Source of the DNA: Brachionus manjavacas
Taxonomy: Eukaryota > Rotifera > Eurotatoria > Ploima > Brachionidae
Length of the DNA stretch: 64,000 nt
Direction: 5' to 3'
Assembly (NCBI GenBank): GCA_019054805.1
Contig: JAHQIY010000007.1
Span: forward strand, 2,981,501 to 3,045,500
The position numbers and the translations under genes were made by a program. Below, in pieces: positions 37,701-49,639 of the stretch (the first letter of the stretch is position 1; the number at the start of each line of letters is the position of its first letter). The notes beneath the pieces were generated by a model. It ran no database searches. It saw nothing but the letters and a program-made list of their open reading frames with translations, and was not told the origin of the DNA.

Positions 37701-38890
37701 GAATACCATATTACTGCAGGTGTTCCTCAAGGCTCGGTAATTAGTCCATTAATTTTTAGCATTTTTTTCAATGATATTCCTAAAAGAAAAAAAACAAATA
37801 GTGAATACTCTCTTCTTTTTACTGATGACTTCATTTTATATTTAAAAAAAAAAGGAAATCTAGAAAATAAGATAAACAAATACTTAGACGAAATAGAAAA
37901 ATGGTTCTTCAAGTGGAAGATGAAAATATCTGTTGAAAAGTCTTGTCACATTGTCTTTACTAAATATAATAAGGAAAATATTGACTTAAATTTAAAAATA
38001 TATGAAAATAAAATTGAGAGTTAAAAGGAAATCAAGTTTTTAGGTATAAAATTTGATTCAAAATAAACCTTTACCCCAATGGTTGATGAAATAAAACAGC
38101 GTTGTAGTTAACGGTTGAACTTAATAAAAATATTGTCAAACAAAAAATGGGGTCTTAATTATTACACACTAAGAAAACCTATATAAATCTTTAATCGGAT
38201 CTATAATTGATTACTCTTTTCCATGTCTGAATTCATTTTCGGAGACAAACATTAAAAAAATTCAAGTCTTACAAAACTCAGCAATTCGTTTTATACTTAA
38301 ACTAAAATATGATACTCCTTCCAATATCCTGAATCATGAGGCCTATAATAAACTTAAATTCTTAACTGTCTCGAATCGACTTTTTGAATCAAGCGAAAGA
38401 TATGTAGCGGGAGGACTGCGTCTGTTTCTGTTCCATTCGTTATAAAGCTGGTTGATGAATATAAAGCGGGTTTTGAATCAAGGTATGTTGAATACCCGAC
38501 TCCATTGTGTAATTGCTACCTTACTATTTCTTCTTTACTTCCTGAAACCTTAACTATGTAAACCTGAGTTTTTAAATTTCTCCTCCTACTTACTTAACTT
38601 AATAAAAAAAAAAAAAATTCTATTCCCAAGGATTTCTTATTGGTCTTATTCGGTCCTACTTTTAATCATTTCTTTTTTTTTGTCTTGCTTTCCTTAAGTT
38701 TCCATTTTGTAAACACGTATCGAATTTAACTCTCACAAATTTTTTTGATATTTTTATTTCTTGAATTTATTTTACCTTACTTTTTAGTTTTTAATTTTAA
38801 TTTTATTTATTTAACTTTATTTTTATTTTTTTATTTAATCTGAAGGAGCTTTAGCTCGATACAGATATACAAATAATAATAATATTTATT
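34757..38890 (+). mobile_element. Jockey-like LINE, ORF1 plus ORF2 (endonuclease and reverse transcriptase), inactive
   Basis: ORF1 covers about 34.8-35.75 kb, with a zinc-knuckle-like CPSKNAVCSKCN segment and an acidic/Lys-rich end. ORF2 starts near 35,792. The endonuclease part has TPWNCSHLPSKISLLR, GGGVAI and VLGGELNAKT. The reverse transcriptase part has SGLDQIHNLMLKNVP, PANYRPISI, LFFDISKAFDRVWHDGLI, GVPQGSVISPLIFSIFFNDI and a TDDF catalytic box. Many stops and frame changes make it non-functional. The 3' UTR ends in the ctgaaggagctttagctcg hairpin near 38,840 and an (aat)n tail, marking the insertion's 3' end. It faces the minus-strand relative at 32.6-33.6 kb head to head. Confidence 0.8.
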
Positions 38891-39331
38891 TAGGTTTAAT
38901 TTTTTATTATTATTTATTTATTTATTAGTTTTCGAGCTAGGGCTTTATCAATAATAGTTAGGATTTTATTAAAAATTGTTATGATTTACATCAAATAGTG
39001 ATTATTTTTTTCAAAAATATTGATTATTTTTAGTGATATTTTCAATAAAAAATAGTGATGATTTACATTAAAAATAGTGAATGTTTAAATACCACCCTTT
39101 TCTTGGACTAGAAGTAGCCAGTTATTATTGATTAACCCTCATTATTATCTAGGGTCATAAAAAAGATCATATCAGATCCTAACAGGTCCGGAATATAATT
39201 ATAAGAATTAGGTTTAGGTAAAAACGAGCAAAATTTTTCAAAATTTATTGTACTTCCTAACTAATTTAAAATTAACTAAAATCTGATAAATTAATAATTT
39301 CAAAAAAGATTCTGCATTATTAATACAAAGA
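38891..39331. other. Spacer between the Jockey-like LINE and calpain B
   Basis: About 440 bp of AT-rich sequence with loosely repeated atagtgat motifs (38,995-39,085). No coding similarity. Confidence 0.5.
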
Positions 39332-42300
39332 TTATTTTCTAAAAAATGATGAAAATTTCGAAAATTCTTGATGAAAATCCTTGAAAGCACTATGAGCATT
39401 TCCAATTGCACCTTGGATACTATTTAAATTTATATTTCCGCTATCGTCTTGTAGTAATTTTCCTATATTTCCAACATTAACTCCAACTTTTCCATCTTTT
39501 ACTGAAAAAACACTTTTTCCAATATCATGTAATGCCTTCAAGTGTGTAATTATCTTTGGATTAATGAGACTCTTCCATTGTTTAAAGGTCATATCTTCCG
39601 GTATATCATCCAAATGATTGTCTTCAGGATCCAAGTCATCTTTCTTTTCATCGAGAGGTCTTTTATTACAAAATTAAACTATCAATTTCTTTTTAATTTT
39701 TTTAATGAAATTTTACCCTGAATCTATTTCTCTTTGAGTAAAAACTCTGATCATAAACTCACATTCTTTACCATGATCATATGTACTAGGTATTATTAAA
39801 TAATTCCCTGGCTCAACTGTGAATCTTTTGGTAACTTCTCTTGAATTTATATACGGACCAGATGCACCAATACGATCCAATTGTGTGGCATACAACATTG
39901 AATGGTTGTTCTTCACATCATCTACATCAACATCATCTTTGATTTTAAAAGCTTAAATTGAATGAATTCTTCTTGAGACTCAGACGATTTTTCCAAAAAC
40001 GTCTCAAACGCGTATCTTTTTGCATCAGGGCTATAACAACTGTTGCCTTATTTTCATTGTCATCATTATCCACATCGTAAAGTTGAATCAAGAACTGAGG
40101 ATTGGTCCAGAATTTGGCTTAAAAAAAAATTACAAAATCAGAATTTAATTGAGATATATTTCAGCAGTTTTAATAACCTGAATCACCATTTCCACAACCA
40201 CCGGCATTTTTTCCTCGCTGCCACTCAGATTGAAAGTATGTACAATGCCATTCCAAATTGTTGGTTCTGTCATTCTCTAATAATTGTTCGCTAAAACTTT
40301 CTGGTGTCATATGGCAAATCTGAAGCGAATCCCAGTGTTCTAAAAAGTCTTCAAAGGACATCCAAAATTCACCATCAAAAACTTTCACTAAACCAGCATC
40401 TAAACGATCACTTTCACTCAATGATTCCCATTCAGAAGAACTAATTTTGTTGAATATTTTTTAATTTAATTTTCTAAATAAAAAATATTCGTACTTATCA
40501 GACCAAGCACCATTCCATTCAACTTCATTTCCCCAAGGATTTCTTATTCTTTTAAAATGTAATTTAGTTTTAATTTTTAATTAATTTATTTTATTTCACA
40601 CCTTAAAAGCTTGTTTCCGTCATATTCTTCAACTTTAGTTAAGGTGTAAGCATCTTTAGACAAAGCAGTTAGTTGAATTAAAAAATTTAAAATAAATTAA
40701 ATGTTACGTCCTCTAATCAAACCACTTGGTAATCTTGCTTCTCTAACGTTGGGGTCGGCCTTTTGAAAAGAAAGAACAATATTTTTTATATTTTTATACA
40801 AATCGTCATGATAGAAATTGAATTTTTTCAATTTCACTATAAAATGTTTGAATTGTAATTATTTCAATAACTCAATACTTTATCTATTTATTTTAAAAAT
40901 TAATCAAAAAACATAAAGCTATTCAATACTTGAATACCGATCAGGGTAAAAAGTGAATTAAAATAAAATTTTAACAACATTAAATATTTGTAAATAATAA
41001 CTTTCTCCTTAAATTAGTGAACGGGAATGTGTACATAATTTTCAAAGAAGTAATATTTTACCAGGGATCGGTTATCTATTCAAAATATACTATATATTTT
41101 TTTCTATTAATTGTCTTTTTCATTTTCTATTCACGTTCAATCTTTAAGCAAATTAAAAAATATCTAATAATTAATATTGGAAAAAGTTAAATTTGATCCA
41201 AAATAATTATATAATTTTCAAAATTTACCGATTCATGATCTTTTAATTGTAAATAGTAAAATAAATTAACCTAATAAAATGAGCATAAAATATTAAGAAT
41301 TAAATATACGTTAGCTTAAATTAGTAGAATCAAAAAATATTTGGAGCAAAGCATTTGTAAATAAATCGATTTCAGAATAGTTAACTGATTTAGTTTTTTT
41401 TAGTAATCTATTTTTTAATTTTCTCAAATATTTTATTTTATTACTTACATAATAAATTTTTAAGTAAAATAATTTTTTTTTGTAATTTTTTTAGGTCACT
41501 AAGAACCCATTGTTCTAATTTAAAATGAACGATGACTTTTGATGAATAAAAAAACAACTATTTAATAAAGAAAAGCTTTATAGAATATGAAAATAAAATG
41601 TAGCATAAATTTATTTATTTTCTTAAGCAAAACATTTGCAACTATAGTATAAAAAAGTTGCAGTTCAGTTTTGCTATTATTTTTTCTCTCAGTAATGAAT
41701 GGCCATCAAAATTTGTGTTTAGGCCTGGGTCAGGAAAAAAAAGACGCCTAGCAATTTTCGTCAAAATTTTGTGAACTAACCCGATGTTGTTCAGACACAG
41801 GTTGATGTTTTGAAACCACAAATAAATGTGATTGAGCCTCAGATGGATCTTGTTGAGTCACAGATTGATGTTGTGGACCGCCTAATTATTTTTTATTCTT
41901 GAATGTATAAAAGTATTCTAAAAGATAAGTTTTTATTTCACAGTTCAAATTTAATTGACTTTTTATTCTTTAATAATTTGTTTTTTATACTAAAATAAAT
42001 AAAATTTTGTTTGTACTAAAAAGAATTTTTTTTTCTATATAAAAATTTTTTTATAGCTTTTTCCCATTTAAAAGCGATACAAGCGTTAAAATGTGACTAA
42101 AAAGTCACACACAATAAATTGTGAATTGACTTTTTAGTATGTGGAAATAATTCAATAATCTACATACTACTCTATATTTTTATTTCTACTGCTAAGCCTT
42201 CAATGGGTTGAAGATTATTTCTATATGCTATTAATTAAAGCAAATAACTTTGCCAAAAAACTAAAGTGTTATAAAGAAAAATAAAAAAAATTAGTTTGAA

Positions 42301-43726
42301 AAGTGAAACATACAATCTATTGTTGTATAGTCATGTGATATGATGTATTTAAACATCGTGGTTTATCTTATTTTGTTGTTCATTCGTGTTATATTATTTT
42401 ATAAATGTATATATTATTTAATAAACTATATTTAGCTCTATGACCATTCAACTAGATTTTAAAAAAAAGTGAATTAATTTTTTTTGATTCAACAGATTAA
42501 AGCTTGTTAAATCAAAAGGCAATTTTGGAATATCGGGTATTTTTTGGTGACGAGCTAATAAATTACTTCTGGAAATCACAGATTTCATTGCTAGATTACT
42601 TTCTTGACGAATGCATTACGGTATTTTATAAAAAAAGCCAAATAATCAAATTTAATTAAAAAAAAGAACTCCATTTAAGAGAATATTAATTCTGTTAAAT
42701 TTTGTTAAATTGTGTTGTTTTCATTTTTCAATAAATAAAATTCATTCAATGTTAATTGCTTACGTTTATACTGCAGCCCATTATTGAATTATTCTTAAAG
42801 CTTTTATGGATTACATTCCATAATTTTGATCTTTCGCCATAAGAAAGTTTTTTAAGATCAATCTGTTCTTGAACACCACCAGTCATGTCTACTAAAGCAT
42901 CATACGTTTGACCAGCATCCAAGCTTTCATAAGATCCATAGAGCCTAAAATCAGCTGTTATCTTTTAATTTCATTGAATATAAGAAATTTACTTTGCATA
43001 AGCTTTTTCCTTAATTATTAAAAAAATTAAAGAGTTGTTTTTTTAAATTTATAATTTATTACTAGAAGTGATGACCAATATTCATTAGGCTCATCTCTGT
43101 TGGAGCTGAACACCAACTTTCCATCTGGCCAAAACGGAAGTCGGTCATCAATAACTACATCTACCCATTCGCCGTAAAGCCAAAATCTAAAATGAAATAT
43201 TCCAGCGTAGCCTTCACCAAATCCCTGATCATCTGGAACCACTTTGGCAAATAGCTTTGGACACTGCATTATTCCAACGCATCCTGCTATAAACCAACAA
43301 TTTCCTAAATAACCTTGATCCATGTCGCATCGACCAAATCCAGCGGAAACAAATTCAGCTTCGGGATTTGCTTCTTTTGGTCTTAGCCACATAACTCCTT
43401 TAATTTTAAATTACTTTTTTTTTTAAGATTAAATTTATCATTATTTAAATTCTACCTTGTGGAGGCATTTGGGTAAAATACAATGAACTACTATCGGCAT
43501 CAAAGAGAGGATCTTCAAATAAGTTGGATTCATCGTGCTGGAATTTGAGTTCGTCAAACACTTGATCCTTAAAAGGTCTAATCACACCCTTTAAAATATT
43601 TTATGATTAAATTTTTTAATCAATAATTTTATTAATTTTTGTTTTATAACGATTTAAAATAAGCATAAAAAAATTACTCATTTGCATTAGATTATAGAAA
43701 TAATTACAAACCTTAGAAAAACTCAT
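39332..43726 (-). CDS. Calpain copy B: near-duplicate of copy A with two 1-nt gaps, possible pseudogene
   Basis: Exons in coding order: 43726-43712 (MSFSK, tentative), 43588-43456, 43397-43063, 43009-42993, 42944-42764, 40759-40708, 40653-40602, 40548-40495, 40440-40178, 40117-39717, 39659-39332. Exon lengths match copy A one for one except the domain III exon, which is 401 nt against 403. It lacks one A near 39,947-39,950 and one near 39,995-39,999, both in A runs, and this destroys the frame in the C2-like domain. The catalytic Cys (QGYLGNCWF), His (codon split across the intron after 40708) and Asn (IRNPWGNEVEW) are kept. Most exons and short introns are almost identical to copy A, but the first shared exon is clearly diverged (LFEDPLFDADSSSLY against LFEDPLFPANRRSLF). 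The long low-complexity N-terminal exons of A have no counterpart. Homopolymer assembly errors could explain the gaps. Confidence 0.8.
41783..41880 (+). repeat. Short 21-nt in-frame repeat in the long intron of calpain B
   Basis: About 4.7 imperfect 21-nt units. Read on the plus strand they give the heptads DVVQTQV, DVLKPQI, NVIEPQM, DLVESQI and DVVDR, then run to a stop. Regular aliphatic positions make a short coiled-coil-like pattern. The segment lies in the ~2 kb calpain B intron (40760-42763), which is unlike the corresponding intron of copy A over most of its length. It may be a fragment of another gene or element carried in. Confidence 0.55.
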
Positions 43727-44238
43727 TTTTTTGTATATCAATCTAAATGAACAAACTTGAAAATTTTGGATTTTAAGCTTAAAAATAAGAAGCAAGTTTT
43801 TAAAATGGCGTCGGCTTGAATAAATTCTCAGCTCTTTTGACGGCACTTTTCCTCTTTTTTTTATTTGAATTAATTTTAATAATATTCATCATATTTTTTT
43901 GCGTTACATCAATTTTTAATAGCTTTGAAAAGATTGATTAAAGCTCTTTAGTCTACCTATAAAGGTGTATTAAAGGGTTTTAAAAATTTTGGTCCAACTA
44001 TTTGCCTCAACAAAAATCTCATTTTCAAAATAAAAGAAATTCAAAAAGAAAAGATTAAATTACATAACTTTGAATTGAAATAATTTATTTAAAAATAATT
44101 AAGCTCTATTTATCCTAAAAATCTTGCCTAAATTAACCAAATTAAATTAGTAAAAAAACAAATTTTAAATATGGCTCAATTAGCTTGTTTACATAATAAG
44201 ACAAGCTTCTTGAACTGTTTGAGTATTTTGTCCAGATT
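43727..44238. other. Spacer between calpains C and B
   Basis: About 510 bp of AT-rich sequence separating the stop of copy C from the proposed start of copy B. It presumably includes the promoter of B. No specific element identified. Confidence 0.5.
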
Positions 44239-47051
44239 CTATGGCTTTTCACCGTTGTTTGCAGCTTTGAAAAAATTATCCCAACTACTAAATATTGTAT
44301 CTGTGTCATCTAGCTCGAAAAACGATTCTTCTTCTGTTAATTCCTCTTCTTTATTCTGTTCCAAAGAGCTAGCTTCAATATTTTCTTCAGTGAAAATTCT
44401 CAACATGAACTCACAATCTCGGTTTGGATCATATGTGCTCGGTATTATAAGATAATTTCCAGGTTCGATTCGGAATCGCTTGGTTACTTCTCTTGAATTT
44501 ATGTACGGGCCAGATGCACCGACTTTTTCTAGCTGATTAGAGTATAATTTGAGACCTGTTGTTTTTGATTCATCGATTGGCACATGATCTTTTATCTAAA
44601 CACAAATAATTAAAATTATAATTTAAAAATAAACTACCTTAAAGAGTTTGAATTGAATAAACTCTTCAGCTGAATCACAATTTTCTTTTATTCGTTTTAT
44701 ACGACAGTCTTTCTGCATCAAAGCAATAACCACAGTTGCCAAATTTTCATTATCGTCATGGTCAACATCGGAAACTTGAATCAAAAATTGAGGATTTGTC
44801 CAGAATTTTGCTTGGTTATATTGTCCACATCCACCTGCTGTTCTCCCTGTTGCCCATTCCGAGTGGTAAATTGTGCATTTCCATGACATGTCACTATCCA
44901 TTGCCAATTTTCGCCATGACATTGCTCCTATCTTTTTAAAAGAAATTGAATTAACTTTTAATTTTATCATTTGAATCAAACGTCGTTGGCTTTTTTGATC
45001 TCTTCACTGAATGTATCCACTGAAAGGTGGCATATTTGAACTGTATGCCAATTTTTCAAAAAATCTTCATAACTCATCCTTAAAATAGAAATTTTCCAAT
45101 AATGAATAGAGCAATTTTTTATGTGTTGTTGATTTTTGTACCAAAATTCGCCATCATGATCCTGAATCAATCCGAGTTCTTCTCTTGTGTCATCATCGAA
45201 TATTCTCCATTCTCTAGAGCTTTGAAAAGATTCGTTGAACTAAAATCAAATTAATTTTTTTAAATAAAATTTACTTATCTGACCAGGCACCTTTCCATTC
45301 AACTTCATTACCCCTAAATACCTAATTTTTTTCAACCAAAAAAAAATTTTTCAGTAAAATATTTACCAAGGATTTCGAATTCTAAAAGATTAAAAATGAT
45401 TATAAGAATTGAATGTACATTCTTTCATGCTTTTAAAAATTTTGATATAATCTTTAAAGCTTCATTGGTAAAAGCATTTTTGGACTCGTTTTTGAATTGC
45501 AAAAGTTTTTTTTTTTTGAACAAAAGTTTAATTTAAACTAGGCAATTTATTGTAAAAAATTGGAAAAAAACAAAAAAAATTGAAATAAAAAATAATGTAA
45601 GCAAAAAAATTTTTAACAGTAAATTAAATTGAAACCCATAGTCTTTTCTTAGAATTACCTAATTTGATAAAAATCTGTCAATCCCTAAAAATAATTATTT
45701 TCCTCAAAAAAATTCTAAATATTAAATTTTTAATTATTAAATGATATTTCATGAAAAAAATTACTTTAAATGGCATTTTTTTTCAGGATATTAAAAAAAA
45801 TTTTAAGTTTTTAAGTTTGAAAAAGTTGCTCGTCTTTATTTTTGTCCACCGCTGTATACCCTTTTTCAAATATAAGCTTGACATTTTTCAATTTTAATTA
45901 TTTAGATTATATCCAAAATTTTGACTTACATATTAGAATCTACTGCATAGAATTTAGTTTACCTTAAAAGCCTAAAAATATCATCACCAGTTTCAACAGT
46001 TACTAATTTAGTAATAGTATATGCATGACCTCGGACCAAACCATTAGATAACCTTGCTTCTCTTACACTTGAATCAGCCTCAAAAATATTAATTCGATTA
46101 ATATCCGAATTTAGTTTTATGCTTAGATAAAGCTTACAATTATACTACAACCCATAATAGAATTCCTCATATAAGCTTGATAAAGTATTGTCCATAAATT
46201 GGTTGATGAATCGAGCTTAGCTAAATCAAAAGACTCCTCAAGTCCTCCTTAATATTTAGTAATTTACTTCGAGTTTAAAACTTTGAAAAATTTTACCTGA
46301 CATGTCTATTAAAGCATCAGTCTTTTTAAAATTAATTTAAAAAATTCATTTAAATTCATTCTATTAGTTACCGTTTGACCAGCTTCTAGAGCTTCATAGC
46401 ACCCATTTAGCTTTGCATAGGCTTTTTCCTTATAAAAAAAAATTAATTTAGGTGCCAAATTTAGGCTTGAAAGATACCAGCAAAGCAGTCCAATATTCAT
46501 TTGGTTGTTGCTTATTATTAGCATAGACCAATTCTCCTGTAGCCCAAAATGGCAATCGATCATCAATCACTACATCAACCCATTGACCGTATAGCCAGAA
46601 CCTAAAGTGAAATATTCCTGCATAATTTTCAGTAAAGCTTTGCTCGGCAGGCACAACTTTTGCAAATAACTTTTCAGATTGTAGCATACCAACAACACCT
46701 TTATTTTTAATTTTTTTTAAATATGCCAATATTCATCTTTAAATAAGCATACCTGCAATGAACCAGCAGTTTCCAATAGAACCCTGGTCCATGTCACATC
46801 TTTTGAAGCCATCAACTACAAATTCCGCATCATCTCTTACTTCCTAAAATCAAACCTATTGATTATTAACTTATTTTTCCAATCAAAAATTCAACTTTTG
46901 GGCGTTTCCAGATTATGCCCGGCGGTGGACGCCTTGAATAATAAAGAGATTGATTAGTAGCCGGAAAGTAAGGATCCTCAAAAAGATTGTCTTCGTCGTA
47001 TTCAGTCAAAAGTTCTTCGAATACTTGTCCCTTAAAAGGAATAATCTCCAT
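44239..47051 (-). CDS. Calpain copy C: intact non-classical calpain, 551 codons
   Basis: Exons in coding order: 47051-46896, 46843-46753, 46698-46478, 46428-46372, 46321-46297, 46247-46138, 46078-45963, 45381-45367, 45313-45275, 45219-45142, 45078-44982, 44931-44638, 44595-44239. They sum to 1,656 nt with consistent phases. The protein starts [15 protein letters not shown] and goes straight into [20 protein letters not shown]. The triad is Cys ~78 (QGSIGNCWF), His ~238 (VRGHAYTI) and Asn ~262 (IRNPWGNEVEW). A C2-like domain III has [20 protein letters not shown] and [13 protein letters not shown]. The tail is acidic ([15 protein letters not shown]), with no EF-hands. Intron positions differ from A and B: one is missing beside the active-site His, and there are extra ones around TDALIDMS and inside EFW-MSYEDF. 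It lies about 500 bp upstream of copy B in the same direction. The 3' splice site at 45219 was chosen because it alone keeps the frame and restores NSREW (NSSEW in copy A). Confidence 0.92.
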
Positions 47052-47761
47052 TTTGTAAAATCTAGGGTTAAAAATTTTGTAATAAGCCTAATTTTCGCAA
47101 AACTCAAATGCAACTGGCTGTGTAGATAACAAGTTTTTCAAAAGCTTATAGATTTAGATAATATATTCCATCATGCATAAATCATAATTTTTTATAAGCA
47201 TAAAATTCAATTGAGTCTGACTTGTTATTGATGAAATTTTAATTTAAATTTTCAATCCTAAATTGCGCACAAAAATAATAATAATTTGCTTTTCACCTTT
47301 AAAAAAAGTTTCACTTTTAAAGAGAGTATAAAAAAAAATTTTTTTATTAATTTTATTTAAATTATGAATGAAAAATTTGAATTTTCCTGAAATTAATTTA
47401 TTCATTTAAACGCATTAAATGAGAAAACTTAATGATTCTTTTTGTTATCTACAAGTTAGTTCAATTAATTAATTTACAAACTGTCGAAAATTTTCATTTA
47501 ATTAGAAAAATGTCATTGCCGTTGTCAAAAACCAGATCTTGGAAAAAATAAATTAATAATGGTTTAAAGAATATGAATGATATTCTAAAATTCAATTTTA
47601 TTCACCATCAAAAAATCACCTGTGAATTATTTTATATTCGTTTGCTTAGATCTAAGTTACTAATCGAATGCATTTGGATAATCACCTACAACAAAACACT
47701 TTATTATATTATGCCTTTGATAAATTCCTTGTTATAAAAATATTTATCTAAATATTAACTC
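47052..47761. other. Region upstream of calpain C, nothing recognised
   Basis: AT-rich sequence of 0.7 kb with no coding similarity. It should hold the calpain C promoter. Confidence 0.5.
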
Positions 47762-47935
47762 CAATGTATGTCTTTTGAACTTTCTTTTAATTTTTTTTTA
47801 ACTTATTTACTTTATTTAAATTTTTTTGAATCTTTTTTTTATTAACTCTATTTTAATTTTATTTTTTTTTTGATTTATTCTGAAGGAGCTCTAGCTCGGT
47901 ACAGAAAACAAATAAATAAGTAAATAAAATAAATA
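47762..47935 (+). mobile_element. Solo LINE/SINE 3' tail with hairpin
   Basis: It begins tgtatgtcttttgaac, continues through a T-rich stretch and ends ctgaaggagctctagctcgg, then tacagaaaacaaataaataa. The order and sequence match the copy at 26,990-27,190 from the tgtctttt start to the tail, and the 3' end of the Jockey-like LINE at 38.84 kb. It is either a severely 5'-truncated LINE or a SINE that uses the same tail. Confidence 0.65.
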
Positions 47936-48889
47936 AATCAAAGATTTTCTAATTTTTCTTCAATTTTTTGACTTTATCTTATATTACCTTCTATTTTAAC
48001 ATTTTAAAATAATTTTGTTTAATTTGAATTTAAAATTCTAAAATCCTGAAGAAATTTTAGTCTTTTCTAAAATTATAATTAATAAAATCTTATTTATAAA
48101 AATAATTAAAATTTTGAATTCTTACTTGGTTCTTATTTCCCAAAATTCACATTGCTCATGTCTCATGATGCCATTTTATGTTTCTAACAATGAAATTTTT
48201 ACTTTTTTTAGGAGCTAGTCATAAGTCTATCGCTGATAGCTCTACTTTTATGTAGAGACTTAGACTTACAATAAGCAATCTCATTTTCTAACCTTCTTTA
48301 ACTTTGCCTATGATAATTCAGATTTAGAAAAAAACTAAACTTGTCATAGAGCTCTAAAAATTAAACTTTAGAAAAAACTATTTTGATATTAAAAATTAAA
48401 ATCCCTTAAGTTTTTGGTAAGTATTAAAAGCTGAAAAAAAATGTTAGGAAAAGTCGTGATTTTAAGTAGAAATTTTTTCCATAATTCACATTAAAATTTA
48501 ATCAAAATCTTAACACTTTTAGAAATTAATCTTTAATCTTTATTTATTTATTTAAATAATTACAGCAATTTCATCAGGCCACTTATTAAGGATCTAAGTT
48601 TTTCTTTTTAGTCTAGCGATTTTGAAAAATAATAATTTTTTTTACAAGAATTGACTGAATCTAAATTGTAAAAAAAGGAATAATTCGTTAAGTAAAAAAG
48701 AATAAAGGTAAAAATATATTTAATATTTTTAAAAAAACTGAAAATTAGCTTTATTTTTATTATTGAATTAATTCTAAAAATGGAAATTAATTATTAATCA
48801 GAAAACTGGAAAACTTCTTAGCATTAAAGCTCATTAACCACTTTTTCAATCAATTAACGAGAGAATCTATATTACTCTGTAGTTATTGA
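47936..48889. other. Intergenic AT-rich stretch, nothing recognised
   Basis: No coding similarity or clear repeat was found over this 0.95 kb. Confidence 0.5.
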
Positions 48890-49210
48890 CCGTTGACTTC
48901 ATTGTTAACTTTCGCCTAAAACTTAGCGTCATCGGCCATTATACCATCTGGATTATCATTTATGTAGAGCACAAGCAAGATTGCGCCTAGAACCGATCTT
49001 TGCGGTACATCATTGTGAAGTTCTCTCCAGCTTTACTCATTGCTGCCTAATATATTACTCATTACTAAATACTTTGTTTTCTGTTCTGCAGAAAACTGAT
49101 AATCGACTTTTTAGAACAGCTAAGACCATAACAACTTAATTTACTCAATTGTTTTTTGTACGGTACTTTTACAAACGCCTTGGCAAAGTCCAGTTGTTTT
49201 TCAGGTTCCC
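48890..49210 (-). mobile_element. CR1-like LINE reverse transcriptase fragment (minus strand), degenerate
   Basis: Read on the minus strand it contains QLDFAKAFVKVPYKKQLSKL, then DVPQRSVLGAILLVLYIND and MADDAKF. These correspond to the LDFxKAFD, GVPQGSVLGPLLFxxxIND and FADD boxes of LINE reverse transcriptases. Several stops interrupt it, and no other part of the element is recognised here. Confidence 0.7.
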
Positions 49211-49639
49211 AACTCAAATCCGATGGCTTTTTACCCCATATAATTGATCAAATAGGTAAAAGGTTTGAATCGGTAACCTGAAAAATTTGGAAAAATACTA
49301 CTGAGTCTGGTCCGGGTATTCGAAAATAATGAGTGGGTTCTGGATCGGGTCGGGGTAACAAACCCAACCCTTACCCAAACCTGATATTAGAAAAAAAATT
49401 TCTGATGCCTGACTGGGCTGCCGTTCGCTGAGTCGTGACAGTAACTCCTTTGGAAATAAACTGAAAGAAATTGCTTATTTATGATTTCTGCAATAACGGG
49501 TGTAGAATAAAAAATGGCACAAAAGTTAAGTTTAATTTGATATAAGAGTGGACAAGACCTTTCCAATTTTTTTTTCAAAATTTAAAATCAGGCTGATCCT
49601 AGATTTAAATTGATAAATCATAAAGTTGAGTATTTGATA
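49211..49639. other. Spacer with a GC-richer patch
   Basis: A patch near 49,290-49,380 carries repeated ggtccgggt/gggtcggggt and cccaaccc motifs, unusual for this composition. It may be repeat-derived. No coding similarity was recognised. Confidence 0.4.
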
